Source of the DNA: Chelonoidis abingdonii
Lineage: Eukaryota; Chordata; Testudines; Testudinidae
NCBI RefSeq assembly: GCF_003597395.2
Contig: NC_133777.1
Location: forward strand, 57,769,843 to 57,833,842
DNA: 64,000 nt
Direction: 5' to 3'
The position numbers were made by a program, and so were the translations under genes. The notes under the pieces were generated by a model. The model did no database searches and was not told the DNA's origin. It saw only the letters and a list, made by a program, of their open reading frames with translations. Position 1 is the first letter of the stretch; every line of letters starts with the position of its first letter. This document shows, one piece after another, positions 12,601-24,165 of the stretch.

Positions 12601-14145
12601 AAAGACACCCGACATGACAAACTTGGCATTGGATTCTACACAATCATAAGGATATTCCTCTGAGGTACAGAACATCACAGGCCCCACTAACTCTAAATCG
12701 ACACCGCCTGTATCCCATGGTCTGTTATGATTAACAATGATTGTTTCTAACAGTGGACATATAAAATAGAATTCTCCTGGTCCTGGTGAACTAAAGGGTA
12801 AGGAAGGCCTGGGGAAGCCATGGAAAGTGCAGAGGTTCCACCTCACAGGAGATCATGCAAATGTGTTTTTTTCTTCCGAGTTTTAAGTAAAACTCAGTCA
12901 AAGTGTCAAGTTTCCCCTCATTTTGTGTGCAAACCCTGTAAGAGCACCAATTTTGCATTGTTTCAGTGCAAAGCCATAACTCAGTATTTAGTTTGCAATG
13001 AAACACAAAATCAGTCTAATTTTGAAGGATATGTTAATGGAAGTGTGGCCAATGCCTAAAGAAGACTTTTTTTCTCCTCCAGTTTATATCCCTTTCGCAT
13101 GATGCAGCTGCTTCAGATTTCCTAAAACACATGTGACTGCCAAAAACAAATTGGTTTGTTTATAAGCAATCAGGTACTCATTGGTCAATACAGAATGCTA
13201 TTATATTTTCAGACATTAATATAAAACCAGACATTTTATTACTGGAAACTATACATAGAGATTAGAATTACAATAAAACAAGCTCATATTTTATCACAGA
13301 ATGCTGAAGTTAAGTACAATAGTGCACCAGATTTCACAAGCAACACTAAAAATATTTCCACCCTCAAGGATTTACATACATCTTCAGGAGTCCAACTCTC
13401 ACCAACCTTCAGACTCTGAGGGGAGGTGTCTAATTGTTCACATCACTAACAGTGGTAGTGCAGTTCACTGTGTTGTGACTTGGGATAGTCACTGGTCACA
13501 CCTAATTCCTATTGCAACCCTATGATTGCTCTTCCACCACTCATGTATTTCTAGCCAACACCCTACTTCTAAACATCTCACATGCTTTTCCCTTGGTTTA
13601 AGAAACTTAATGTGTAGTAGCCCCAGAATTCCAGCATAGTAACCAGTCTGAAGGAAAATCTTCACTGGCATGTCTCTGGAGAGGTCCTGTGTCAGCTACT
13701 CCCCTTATTCTGTTGTAACAAGGCAAGAGAAAGTTTAAGCAATTATTTGACGTAATAAAACTCCCTGATGTTGGGAGCAGGGGCATAGCTCTTGGATCTG
13801 AAAGATAATGAGTATATATTAAGACAATAGAGGTTAGAGCATCACATAGAGTATATATAAAAATAAATACACCAATTGGGTAGTACAAAAATAAAGTGGG
13901 AAATAAGCTGAATTTATCGAATAGTTATTGCATTTTTACTATTCATCTGGGAAAGATTTGGCTGGGTCACTATTTTAATGTAAGTACCAATTAACCACTA
14001 ATTCTACAGTTTCTAGTGTCTCTGCTGCATTAGCTCATTTAACTTCACACTGAATAATTTTCCTGTGTGTTTTGTCTGATTGGTTTAAACATGCTTAGTA
14101 TCTCAGACAAATAGGAGCCAGCCTTTCTATTTGGGACACTTATGA

Positions 14146-14206
14146 CCAGATTTTCAAAGGAGATCAGCACTGCTCCCAGTACACTGATCTCCTTTGGAAA
14201 ATCTGG
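14146..14206. repeat. Short near-perfect hairpin
   Basis: The arms 14146-14167 and 14184-14206 are inverse complements with a single one-base bulge, around a 16-base loop. The sequence (ccagattttc...) belongs to an old amniote palindromic repeat seen with gaaaatttggccc just downstream. Confidence 0.85.
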
Positions 14207-14411
14207 CCTTTATTTAGGTTCCTAAATAGGGATTGAGCTCTCTTGAAAATTTGGCCCTTAATGTATTGCCAGTAGATCACTGCTTGCTTCACCTTGGAGT
14301 ATATTCCAAAAGCACTAGTGTCCAGTTTTCATATAGTTTAGATGGAATGGAGATGAATGATTTTTGTAACTTTGTTTTTTAACTTTTCATAGATTGATTT
14401 TTATTTTTGTT

Positions 14412-14594
14412 TAGCTCTGTGGTTTGAGCATTGGTCTGCTAAACCCAGGGTTGTGAGTTCAGTCCTTGAGGGGGCCATTTAGGGAACTGGGGTAAAAATC
14501 TGTCTGGGGACTGGTCCTGCTTTGAGCAGGGGGTTGGACTAGATGACCTCCTGAGGTCCCTTCCAACCCTGATATTCTATGATATTCTATGATT
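14412..14594 (+). repeat. tRNA-derived SINE with CR1 tail
   Basis: The head has Pol III box A-like tagctctgtgg and box B-like ggttgtgagttcagtcc (14449-14465). The body ends in the CR1 3' signature (tgaggtcccttccaaccc) and ATTCTATG-type tail repeats. This is the structure of the CR1-mobilised turtle SINE. The first few tRNA bases are missing. Confidence 0.9.
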
Positions 14595-15904
14595 GTAGTA
14601 CTTAAATTGGAGAGGATTTGCACAATCTTCTAAATACCGTAGGAAATAATGTGTGGGATAGGGATGGGGTCTGGAGAAGGGATATCAGCAGAAACTGGCG
14701 AGTTTTACCAATGCTTTACTAGAAAACATGTTATTTGTTTCTTTGGGTTTTTTTAAAACTTCAGTTAAAGCTAAAAATGGTGGCCTAAAACCACATGAAA
14801 TGAGTGGGGAAAGGGGGCTTGGTTTAGCTCCTCGTAGGCAAATGTCTGCACTGCTGTTCTCACTTACCTGGAAGTGACGTTGACTGTCTTAATTTAGAAT
14901 AAGAATTAGAGACTGAATTATCAGTGTAACTCCAGGTTGGCACATCAGAGTGTGGAAGCTTGCACAATCACAGTTTACCTGAATAAACACAACAATTCAG
15001 GCCTCCTGCTCCCGGAGCAAGTGGTGCCAGATCAGGACTTAGTTTTACCCAGAGGTCATTCTGACGACCTTCACAAACACTGGTTTCAATTATTTTTTTA
15101 AGAAGGTAGGGAATAAAAAGGTCTTCAAGCTGAACTGATGAGGGAGGGAGTTTGGGAAGAAAAGAAACAGCATGCCTCTGAATATCAGGATGGGTATCAC
15201 CCAAACTTGTATTTTTGTGGGAATACAAAGCGACATAACATATGTGCGTAATCTGTAAAAACTGGAAGGGAAAGCATGGCTTTAGCCAAATACTCCTTTG
15301 CTGTACCTTTGGGTAGAGCCCTGCAGAGGACTATTTTTTTAATTCTGCTCCCGCTATTATGGCAGCAGGTCCTGTGGAACTGTGGGATCCCAGTCCCACT
15401 GCAGGGCTCTATGCTAGTCCTGTGCTGGGCTCTACCTTTGGGCTCTTGGGAACCTGGCTTTCATGTAGGAGGTTTTTACTTATGAAAAAAAACAACATGG
15501 AAAACCAAATACTAAAATAAGAAACATTTGGGTTTTACATTTGCTGCTGAGATCCTTTGTGGGGAGCTAATCTTTAGTTAAATCTCACAGCACAGAGTGG
15601 GATAGCTTGATACCTTCCCATCTGGTATTTCCTTTGTTATTTGAGACATTAGTCCAGCTCAGACATAATCATTTAAAACAGAAAACTATTGAGAATTTCT
15701 GGAAGACTTCACAGACTAAGCTTGTTCCCAATTCTGTTTTGTTTGGGAAGCAGAAAAGTAAATTAGATTGTCAAATGGAAATTACTTAGAAATGAGGAAA
15801 TTGTTTGCAGGATAACCCTGCTCCTGTCCCCCTTATCCCCTGTATATTTAACTGTACCTTCCTAGGGTGTAATATGCCGAGTGGATACAAGACATATTCC
15901 CACT

Positions 15905-16075
15905 TAGAGAGAGAAGATGGATGAGATAATATCTTTTATTGGACTAACTTCGGTATGTGAGAGAGACAAACTTTTGAGCTTACACAGAGAAGCTTGTCAT
16001 TGGTCCAGTAAAAGATATTACCTCACCCACCTTCTTTCACCAATATCCTGAGACATGTTTACAGCAACACTGAAT
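15905..16075. repeat. Inverted pair of Penelope-type terminal repeats
   Basis: The left half repeats the 8655 family in direct orientation (aatatcttttattggac at 15928-15944). The right half repeats it inverted (gtccagtaaaagatatt at 16003-16019, one mismatch). The halves meet near 15985-15995, giving a head-to-head palindrome. Confidence 0.75.
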
Positions 16076-16208
16076 ATTCCTGCTTAGCTGGTTTGAAATA
16101 CAGTTATTTATAGGGCTCAGTTAAACACTTACGTATTGAGAACTATGTAGGTCATAGTATTAAATAGGGGACCAGCATATATTTTAATCCTTAAAAGCAA
16201 TACTTAAC

Positions 16209-16330
16209 TTGTGCCAGGGCTGAGCCTCAGCACTTCTTGGCTTGGAAGTTCATAGCCCCAACATCGCTGGTCTTGCCACTTCAGTTATGAACAAAAAAAT
16301 TGCTTGAGCCCTGGCACCTCTTTCATTACC
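16209..16330 (-). repeat. Interspersed repeat, copy 1 of 2
   Basis: This stretch matches 63149-63283 in inverse orientation, sharing ttcataactgatgtggcaag-type and ctatgaactgccaag-type blocks. No coding capacity; the family is unclassified. Confidence 0.7.
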
Positions 16331-16402
16331 ATGTAAGTAGTGTTTAAACAACCCACATAAGTTACATACAAAATTAGCTATCTGTTTTGTTTGCAAAGCA
16401 TA

Positions 16403-18398
16403 ATTCTTCTTTGAGTGATTGCTCATGTGAATTCCACAATAGGTGTGTGTGCTTGCCACGTCCACCGGTGTGGAAAGTTTTTCCCCTAGAAGTACCCGTG
16501 GGGGAGTGCCCTTAGCAACCCCTGGAGTGGTACCTCTGTGACGTGATATAAGGAGTGCTGTGCACTGCTTCCCTGCCCTCTCCCTGCCCACAGTTCCTTC
16601 TTGCTGCCAGTGAAGATGCTTCAGAACTGCTCTGCTTCAGCTTTGCTGCATCTTCCCACCTGGACTCTGTTAGTTCATAGTTAGTAGTACCTGTAGTTAA
16701 AAAGTAGTTTAGTTAGAATTAGCTTAGTGTGCCCAAGTTGGGGCATGCCCCGTGCCCCAGGCTTTAAGTTATGCAACACTTGCAAGCAGCCGATGCCCGT
16801 GAGTGATCTGAACGCAGACTGTTTACGCTGTCTGGGGGAAACACATCTCAGCGATCGCTGCAAGATTTGCAGATCCTTCAAACCTTGGACCAAGAAGGAG
16901 CGGGACATTTGGTTCTGAGCCATTTTGATGGAATCGGCCTAAATCCAACACCACTGGGCAGCTCTGAGTCAGGACTGAGCACCACAGCATCGATGTGCAG
17001 CGACCCTGTGGTGCCCTCCACCGGCTGACACCGCTCCCCATACAAGGGACATTCCAAAGAGGAGAAGAAGAGGTCTTCTCCACTGAGGCACTGGAGCAAG
17101 ACAGGGGGAGACACTAGACCCATGTTGGGCAGCTCTCGGTCTTCATTAGCCTCCTGGCCTCTGACTCAAGTTGAGTGGAGTAGCCTGGCCCACTCTGAGC
17201 CGGCCTCCCCGAATGCCAATGGCCACATTCGAGTGCTCTCCATGCCAGAGGCCCTGCAGGCGGCTCAAGACATTATGTTTATTCCTTAAGGGTTTGGATC
17301 TCCTCTTCCCCTATGTTAGGTCCCCCGTCCCTCAGTAGGACCTGAACCTGGTACTGGCAAGGTTAACTTGTCCTCCATTTGAACTGCTAGCTACATGCTC
17401 CTGGTTGCACCTCTTGTAGAAGGTAGCCTTCCCGGTGGGAATCATGTCTACTAGATGGGTCTCAGAACTCCAGGCCCTGACCTCCGAACCCCTGTACATG
17501 CTGCTCCATAAGGATAAGGTCCAATTCCAACCACATCCTTCATTCCTCCCTAAGGTGGTCTCTGCCTACCATATGGGTCAGCACATTTTCCTGCCGGTGC
17601 TCTGTCCCAAACCCCACACATCCAGTGAGGAGCACCGCCTCCAAAAGACGGGCTCTGGCTTTTTACCTGGAACGTACAAAGCCTTTCAGGAAGTCCTTGC
17701 AGCTGTTCATCACCTCAGTCGAATGCATGAGAGGCCTGCTGGTCTCCATACAGCAGCTCTTCAACTGGATCACCTTGTGTTTTCGTACCTGTAATGACCT
17801 GGTGGGAGTCCCCCCGCCGCCGATTGTGAGGGCACACTCGACTAGGGCGCAAGCCTCATCAGCTGCCTTTCTGGCCCAGGTCCCCATCCAGGACATTTGT
17901 AGGGCTGCCACATAGTCATTGGTTCACATGTTCACCTCGCATTATGCGATTGTCTCCCAAACCAGGGAGGAAGCCAGGTTCGTCAGGGCTGTTCTCCGTC
18001 CTGAGTGTCTGTGAACACCTACCCACCTCCAATATATATAGCTTGGAATCACCTATTGTGGAATGCATGTGAGCAATCACTCGAAGAAGTAAAGACAGTT
18101 ACCTTTTCTGTAACTAGTTTTCTTCAAGATGTGTTGCTCATGTCCATTCCACATCCCGCCCTCCTTCCCCTCTGTTGGCGTTGTCTGGCAAGAAGGAACT
18201 GAGGGTGGAGCACGCAGCACCTCTTATACCACATCATGGCGGTGCCACTCCAGGGGTTGCTGGGGCACTCCCCTACGGGTACAGCTAGGGGAAAAATTTC
18301 TGGCACCGGTGCACGTGGTGAGCACGCACACCTATTGTGGATGGACACGAGCAATACATCTCGAAGAACACCAGTTACGGAAAAGGTAACTGTCTTTT
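16403..18398 (+). mobile_element. DIRS-like tyrosine-recombinase retrotransposon, deleted
   Basis: The ends are inverted: 16403-16608 is repeated as the inverse complement at about 18185-18398, plus an extra partial inverse copy at 18045-18095. That arrangement is DIRS-type. A gag-like Cys cluster (CNTCKQ, CLRCLG, CKICRS) lies at 16727-16918. At 17625-17930 a recombinase-like frame reads RRALAFYLERTKPFRKS, then RAHSTRAQAS, then DICRAAT, and after an in-frame TAG the HY of a tyrosine-recombinase C-terminus. No reverse transcriptase is left between them, so the middle is deleted. Non-functional. Confidence 0.8.
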
Positions 18399-18611
18399 TT
18401 TGTACATATCAATACACTGCTAATTCATAATAATAGAGCTGAGAGGCATACTGGGGAGATGACTGTGAGAGCTGTGTACAATAAGTTTAGTACCTGGGGT
18501 CTGGGTTTAGGTTGTCTCACAAAGAAACAGATTTTTATCTGTTACTTGCAGGCATCATTTGGAAGAGACTGAATTATTTTTATTTTTTAGATTCAGGAGG
18601 AAACTGGGGAC

Positions 18612-19304
18612 TGTAGCAGGGTGTTCCCCCTGCTCCTGCCCTTCAGGGCTTGGAACAGCCCTGGGGAGGGCTGGGGCTGGGGCAAGAAGTCTGGGCTGAT
18701 TGGGGAAAGCAGGCTCAGCTGTGGCCACGTCCCAGTCAGGCCCAGCTGGCCCCTATAAGAGGCTGTAAGCCAGAAGCCCAAACAGTCTCTTCAGCTGTAG
18801 AGGGAGAAGGGCCTGGCTGCAGGGAGCTAGACACAGGGTACCTGAGTGAAGCAGGGCTGGGGAAAGGCAGAGGAGCCGGGGAGCTCCAGCCTGGAAAGCC
18901 CCAGGCTGCGGCCTAGCATAAGGCCAAGAGAGGTAGTGGAGGTTGCAGGGAGCAGCCCAGGGGTAGGCAAAGGCAGCAGGTCCAAATCCCTTTGTCTATG
19001 ATGAGTGGCTGATAACTGCAGTCTGCCCCAGGGCGTGGGGGCTAGACAATGACTGGCAGTAGCCTTTACTGAGGCAAGGTAGGGATAGAAGGTGGGGGTT
19101 CCCCAGGGAGGAGAGACCCTAAGACTGAGGGGTTACTGCCAGGGGGCAGCACCCCAGGTAAAAGGGCACCGGGTCCAGGGAGGGACACGGGGGCCAGAGG
19201 ACAGGCAGATTACCAGCCTGCAGAGGGTGCTCCAGAGCTGGAATGAGCTAATTCCCAGGAGTCACCAGCAGGAAGTGCCGCAGGGGTGAGTCCGCTTGGC
19301 TACA
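18612..19304. mobile_element. Solo LTR with 5-bp target duplication
   Basis: A 693-bp GC-rich block begins TGTAGC and ends GCTACA, a perfect 6-bp inverted terminus with TG...CA ends. It is flanked by identical gggac at 18607-18611 and 19305-19309. A TATA-like cccctataagag lies at about 18750, which suggests plus orientation. The lack of internal sequence indicates LTR-LTR recombination. A 5-bp TSD fits Gypsy-type or some ERV elements. Confidence 0.88.
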
Positions 19305-19885
19305 GGGACAAGTCTTAATTCAGAAAAATACTTAAGCATGTGTTTAAATCCTGAATTTTCAACCACCCCAAAATTATATTTTGATTAGTAATTAGTGTTA
19401 ACAATAGTAGTAGTAATAGTATTTAATTAGTATCATTTGTAACAGTTAACTCACTACTTTCTTCAAGGTCCCAGTTCAGCAAAGCACTTATATTTGCTTA
19501 AGTGCTTTGTGAAAGGTGCTGGCTGGATGACAGCGGAAACTAAATTACTGATGTTAATCCATGGAACAGTTACAAAGCAGTATGTTTCCCACATTACCCT
19601 ACTGATATACATCAGGATGGTGAGGGGGTAATTTGTTTTCCATTGCCCATTCAATCCTTTGACCTCTCTTGAGAAGAACAAGAGGAAAGGCAGCTAGTGC
19701 CAGTTGTGATTGTTTTTTTGTAATGTGGACAGCTGGAACTAGGCAGAGATCACCAGTTCAATAGATCACTAGCCCCACAGATCACCAGTGCTGTAAATCT
19801 GATAGTGAAGATTTTCTGTCAGTGCTGACTGGAGCGAGAGTCAAACTAGGAGAGACCAGGTCTGTGTCCCATTACCTGTACTTTT

Positions 19886-20137
19886 GGGCTGGTCTACACT
19901 AAGGGGCGGGGATCGATCTAAGATATGCAACTTCAGCTATGGTATTCGCGTAGCTGAAGTCAAAGTATCTTAGTTTGACTTACCTGGCCATCCTCACGGC
20001 AGCAAGTTGACTGCCGCACTCCCCCATCGACTCCTCTTACTCCTCCTGCCGAGGTGGAGTACGGGCATTGATTGATGAGACCCGATAAATCAATCCCCGA
20101 TAGATCAATTACTACCCACCGTTGTGTAGACGTGGCC
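19886..20137. mobile_element. TIR MITE (GTCTACAC family), second copy
   Basis: The ends are gggctggtctacac and gtgtagacgtggcc, with an interior rich in gatcgatc-like motifs resembling the element at 8341. Flanking T runs hide any target duplication. Confidence 0.75.
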
Positions 20138-20987
20138 TTTGAGTCATCCCTTTAAAAATGCATAAGGATATATTAACCAATGCAGAGCCATCCATTCATT
20201 CACAAGGAATGTTCTATACAGTCTAGCAGCAATGCATAACTTCTCCTAACTAATGAAATTATATATTAAAAATAAAATTGCAAATGCCAATCAAACATAT
20301 GTTTTTTAGTATGTAACAAATTCTTATTTGTGGTTTTTTTTCCATGTGTAATATAATATAACTGCTTGTAGCTGTTTAAATTTAGTTATGCACACATCTT
20401 TCAGCAAGTTGCACATTTTTTCTTTCTTTTTAATAATCCAGACACAAAATATCAAATGCAGCTAAGAAGAAAAATGTGAGTAATAAGAAAAAATAGACAA
20501 ATCTAGAGTCTGTTATATGCAAAATACCAAATTAAATACTGGCGTGTTAGATTTGTTTGTTTTTAATGGCAGCAGTAGGAGCTGCCCAGGGTGTTGAACT
20601 AGTAGAATTATTCCTAGCAGAGAAAGATGGCAGGACAGAGTACAAGGGGAATTGCTAAAGGTGTATGCTAAATGGAATCTAATCCAAGATGAGCAATGAA
20701 TAACTGCAAAGCATCTTCAGATTTGTGACAAATGTGTCTGTGTATAGTAATAAACGATTTATTTAATGCAATGTTAAGGTTTCAGAGTTAGCAAAGTTTA
20801 GTGATAAAGTCATGACGTGAAAATTTACTCTTGATGTATGCATTATAATACAATACAATGCACTGTAATATAAGTGCAGATTTTTCCTACAATTTTGGTG
20901 GTACCTTTTCATTTTCAATAACTAGAGGCCAAAGGAAAACTTCAAATCTGAACACCCCTGACCTTTTTGAAATCTGGATCTGAACTT

Positions 20988-21075
20988 TCATAGATTCATA
21001 GATTTTTAAGACCAGAAGAGACCATTATGATCCTATACTTTGTTCTTGCTGTGCTTTGACTACTTCATGATCATT
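20988..21075 (-). repeat. CR1 3'-end fragment, reverse orientation
   Basis: The stretch ttcatagattcatagatttt followed by a gaccagaagagaccattatg-like core is the inverse of a CR1 subfamily 3' end. A related one is at 47287. Confidence 0.7.
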
Positions 21076-21699
21076 TCTAAAGTCATCTGTGATCATGTAA
21101 TTAGTGACTGTATCTTAATGCATATGCAGTAGATAATTGTCAAATGCCTGTAACTTTGGTAGGTTCAGTCAAAAACCTAGCAAATGTCCTCAGTGAGCCC
21201 TACATCCATGGTAGGTTTCAAGCTTTCCATATCAATTGGTTTTGCGGTAAGCTTGTATTCTGGGAAAAATAATATCATGGTTAGACATTTTTTTTTAAAT
21301 GGGAAAAAGTGGATTAAAATTGACAAGTTAGTCAGAACAAATTTAGAAATCAAATTTTTAAAAAATCAAATCTCCTTCTAGCCATGACCCAGGAGGAATA
21401 TGTGAGCCCAAAGGGAATTTTAAAAAAGAAAGTTAAGTTGTAGGGTGCGCTATTCAAAGCACCAAGGTGTCCATTTCCCCCTTTGAAATTCATTGGGAGT
21501 TGAGTGCCTTAATCTCTTAGGCTCCTGTGAAAATCCCAAGTGTTAGAAGTAAAAAGAGGAGGCTTGGCAATGTTACCTATGAGGTGAGTGGGATTGAGTG
21601 TCCATTGCAATATTGTAATAAGGTGTTTTTGGAACTTTCTGAACAAACATGATATGCAAAAATGCATACAGATGTAAGATGCCATGCCTGTTAAGCATC

Positions 21700-21716
21700 T
21701 GTGTGTGTGTGTGTGT
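21700..21716. repeat. (GT)n microsatellite
   Basis: A short alternating GT run of about 17 bases. Confidence 0.9.
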
Positions 21717-22375
21717 TTAGGTTTAGAAAACATGCTTTGGGTTATATGGAGGAAGTATACAGTTAAGAAGTAACATTGAAAAAATGTTAATGTTAATGTA
21801 TCACAGAGTCAAGTTCTCTGGAAAAAATAATAATCAATAGTTTTACACTGAAATTATTTGTTTAATAATTAGTGATGAATTAATAATGATTGGGTTAGGG
21901 TTTGCCTGGCCCTTTCATGTACCTTTTTATCACTCTATGGGTGGCTGTAGCTGTTGCACCCTGCAGCATGACCAACAGACTTCAAGATATGCTCTGCAGC
22001 CCGCCTCAGGACCATTGACAGGGGTCTAGGAAAGGCCTCCTAGCCCCCATCCTCTTTGTCAGCAGTAGGCTGTCACTATTGGTATATAAATCCCAATTGG
22101 GGCACGCAGATGTGAAACAGGGTGTCCTCCCTGAAGCACCAAAGTTTGAAAATTGAGCCATGCATGTCTCATATTGTTCCTCTGAGAAGCAGTTTGTCTA
22201 ATTCACCCATTCCCCCTTCTCTCTGCTCACACCCTCTCCCACTGTGTGTGTGTTTATACGGAAACAAAACAAATCTGGAGTGGAGGAGAAGAGCTTTGAG
22301 GAACTACCATGACTTCATCCTGCTCACTATCTTTCCCTCCCCACCTCATCCCTTTCATCTCTCTTCACCATTTAG

Positions 22376-22495
22376 ATTGTAATCTCTTTAAAGCAGGGAC
22401 TGTTTTATTATGTTTGTACAGCACCTAGCGTAATAGAGCCCGGACATGATATGGGGCCTTTTGGCACAACAGTAATATAAATAATAATGAGCATT
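22376..22495 (+). repeat. Ancient SINE/LINE 3' fragment (L2 or MIR-like)
   Basis: It contains taaagcagggactgt, gtacagcacctagcg and an aataataatga end, the layout of an old amniote element. An inverse relative is at 56975. It ends about 110 bp before the exon at 22605. Confidence 0.5.
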
Positions 22496-22604
22496 GAATA
22501 ATATCATTAGTGCTTCCAGGATAGTTCCTGCTCTTCATTTCATTGTGTAACTGTGGTCCAAAGAATGGGGCTAATAAGTGTCTATTTCATCTCCCATCAT
22601 ACAG

Positions 22605-22778
22605 TGTTCTGCTGAATGTGGTGCAGGAGTCAGAACACGGTCAGTAGTTTGTATGACCAACCATGTTAGCAGCTTGCCACTGGAGGGCTGTGGGAATAAT
22701 AGACCCTCTGAAACAATCCCCTGTGACAATGGACCCTGTGTGGGTAAAGTGGAGTGGTTTGCTGGAAGCTGGAGTCAG
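22605..22778 (+). CDS. THSD4: THSD4-like exon A (TSP type-1 repeat segment)
   Basis: This internal exon encodes 58 residues in frame 0. It starts after a pyrimidine-rich acceptor ending catacag and stops at CAG before gtgag. Cysteines sit at residues 1, 5, 16, 29, 40 and 45. The pattern C-x3-C-x-x-G, then R-x-R-x-V-x-C and finally C-x4-C is that of a thrombospondin type-1 repeat whose WSQ opening lies in the previous exon. Residues 51-58 (WFAGSWSQ) open the next repeat, which continues in the exon at 32835, so both introns are phase 0. The family is secreted and binds matrix. The O-fucose consensus C-x-x-S/T-C is not met here because Glu precedes Cys5. The THSD4 assignment (also ADAMTSL6) is from remembered sequence; other ADAMTSL or ADAMTS members are the alternatives. 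Confidence 0.87.
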
Positions 22779-23894
22779 GTGAGTTTTACATCGAAATGAT
22801 ATATTTATATTTCTATCACCAATTTTTTATCTATACAATTTTTTAAAGTGGGAAAGTATTTTGGTTGTGCACCTTTAGGACTAATTACAAACCGTCTGTT
22901 TATTTTTTGTTCAGTAGCTGTGATATATATTTGCTGTCATTTTCTCCCCCTGTTTTTTATTACTTGGGAGAAATTACTATTACACTTGGATGAAAATAAG
23001 ATTTTTGTTTCTCTGCTTCTCTACTACTACATTTGTATCTCTCAGCTGGAGACATAAATCCAGATCTAGTTTCCTTTGTGTCACTATCACAGAACGGCTG
23101 GGGTTTATCCTGCAGAGGAATCCTCATGTGACATAAACCCAGCAACCAGCTCTTAGTAACATTTCCCTCCCCCACGATATGGGTGATATTTCCTGGGTAG
23201 ACCAGAGGCGGGGTGGGGGTATGGCTGGAGTACACTGCGCTGGCCAACAAAGCTACCAGTAGAGGACTATTCTAGCCAGCATAATTTAAATCATCCCTTA
23301 GGCTGAGTTAAGTTACAACAGGGGTTTGTTTGGTACCAGGATCAGAAGCATAGACAGTAGAGTTAGAGCTACCCACTACCCCAAATCCAGGTTCACAGTT
23401 CTCATTTGATGACAACTAATACGATATTACAAATCTTTAAGGTAAGTGAATTATAAGCAACAAAAGTTAATGAAACAGATGTTTTTTCATGAAATGTTCC
23501 TTCATTTTCAAATAAAAAATGATAAACATAGGCTATATTCCTGCAACTTTCTTGGAATGGTATGTTTTTCATAAGATATCAGGCTGTCTTTAATGATAAG
23601 TTTTTCACCAAATAGAAAAAAATGCTGCCATTACACTTGAGATTTGAAAGTTTAATGACTGGTTTCAGTCACCAGTGGAAATAATTTGTTTAATTTAAAA
23701 AAAAAAAAAGTGGATAAGTTTTTGTACTTCTTTGCCACGGTTAAACGTGTTCAGTGATATTCCATTAGATAGATATAATAATAACCCAATGTTTACTGTA
23801 GAACTAGTTGATGATGCTCAACAAGATTAATTATTGAAGGAATTACAAAGGACTCTTCCCTACTGCCAGCCCCAGTTTAAGGGAAAATCTCCCT

Positions 23895-24165
23895 GTTTAG
23901 GTCCAGTCAACACTTTAATAAACATTTTCCTGGCATAACTATGTTAGTTAGGTGTCATTTTTGCCACCTAATTATTCTGGTTAAACCCCAGTATAGGTGC
24001 AGTTACACTGGTAGAAGGTGCTTTACTAAATCAAAATAGGCTATGTGGATATAAACACTTTTATGCTGGTATAACTATAGCTACACTAGTAGGATTTTGC
24101 TGCTCTAACTGTGCTGTCATAGCTAAAATGGCAAAACTTCTAAGTGTGGTCAAAACCTTAGTCTC
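23895..24165. mobile_element. Degraded TIR element
   Basis: The left edge gtccagtcaacacttt and right edge aagtgtggtcaaaacc are roughly inverse, with internal ggcataactatg and ggtataactatag repeats. Probably an old relative of the GTCTACAC MITEs. Confidence 0.45.

Larger units (their letters stand above)
1..22604 (+). other. Upstream intron of the THSD4-like gene (repeat-rich)
   Basis: The exon at 22605 starts with an acceptor in mid-repeat, so an upstream exon must exist. No TSR-like cysteine frame with splice sites was seen in this interval, and it is read as intron. Recognised repeats are listed separately. In 1-2290, 3900-5340, 6850-7560, 10220-10800, 12600-14140, 14600-15900, 19310-19880, 20140-20980 and 21100-22370 I see only AT-rich unique-looking sequence and short ancient fragments. 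Confidence 0.6.

Noticed and set aside
14412..14594. tRNA gene, from the box A and B matches
   Set aside because: The head is followed directly by a CR1-type tail and lacks a cloverleaf; it is a tRNA-derived SINE.
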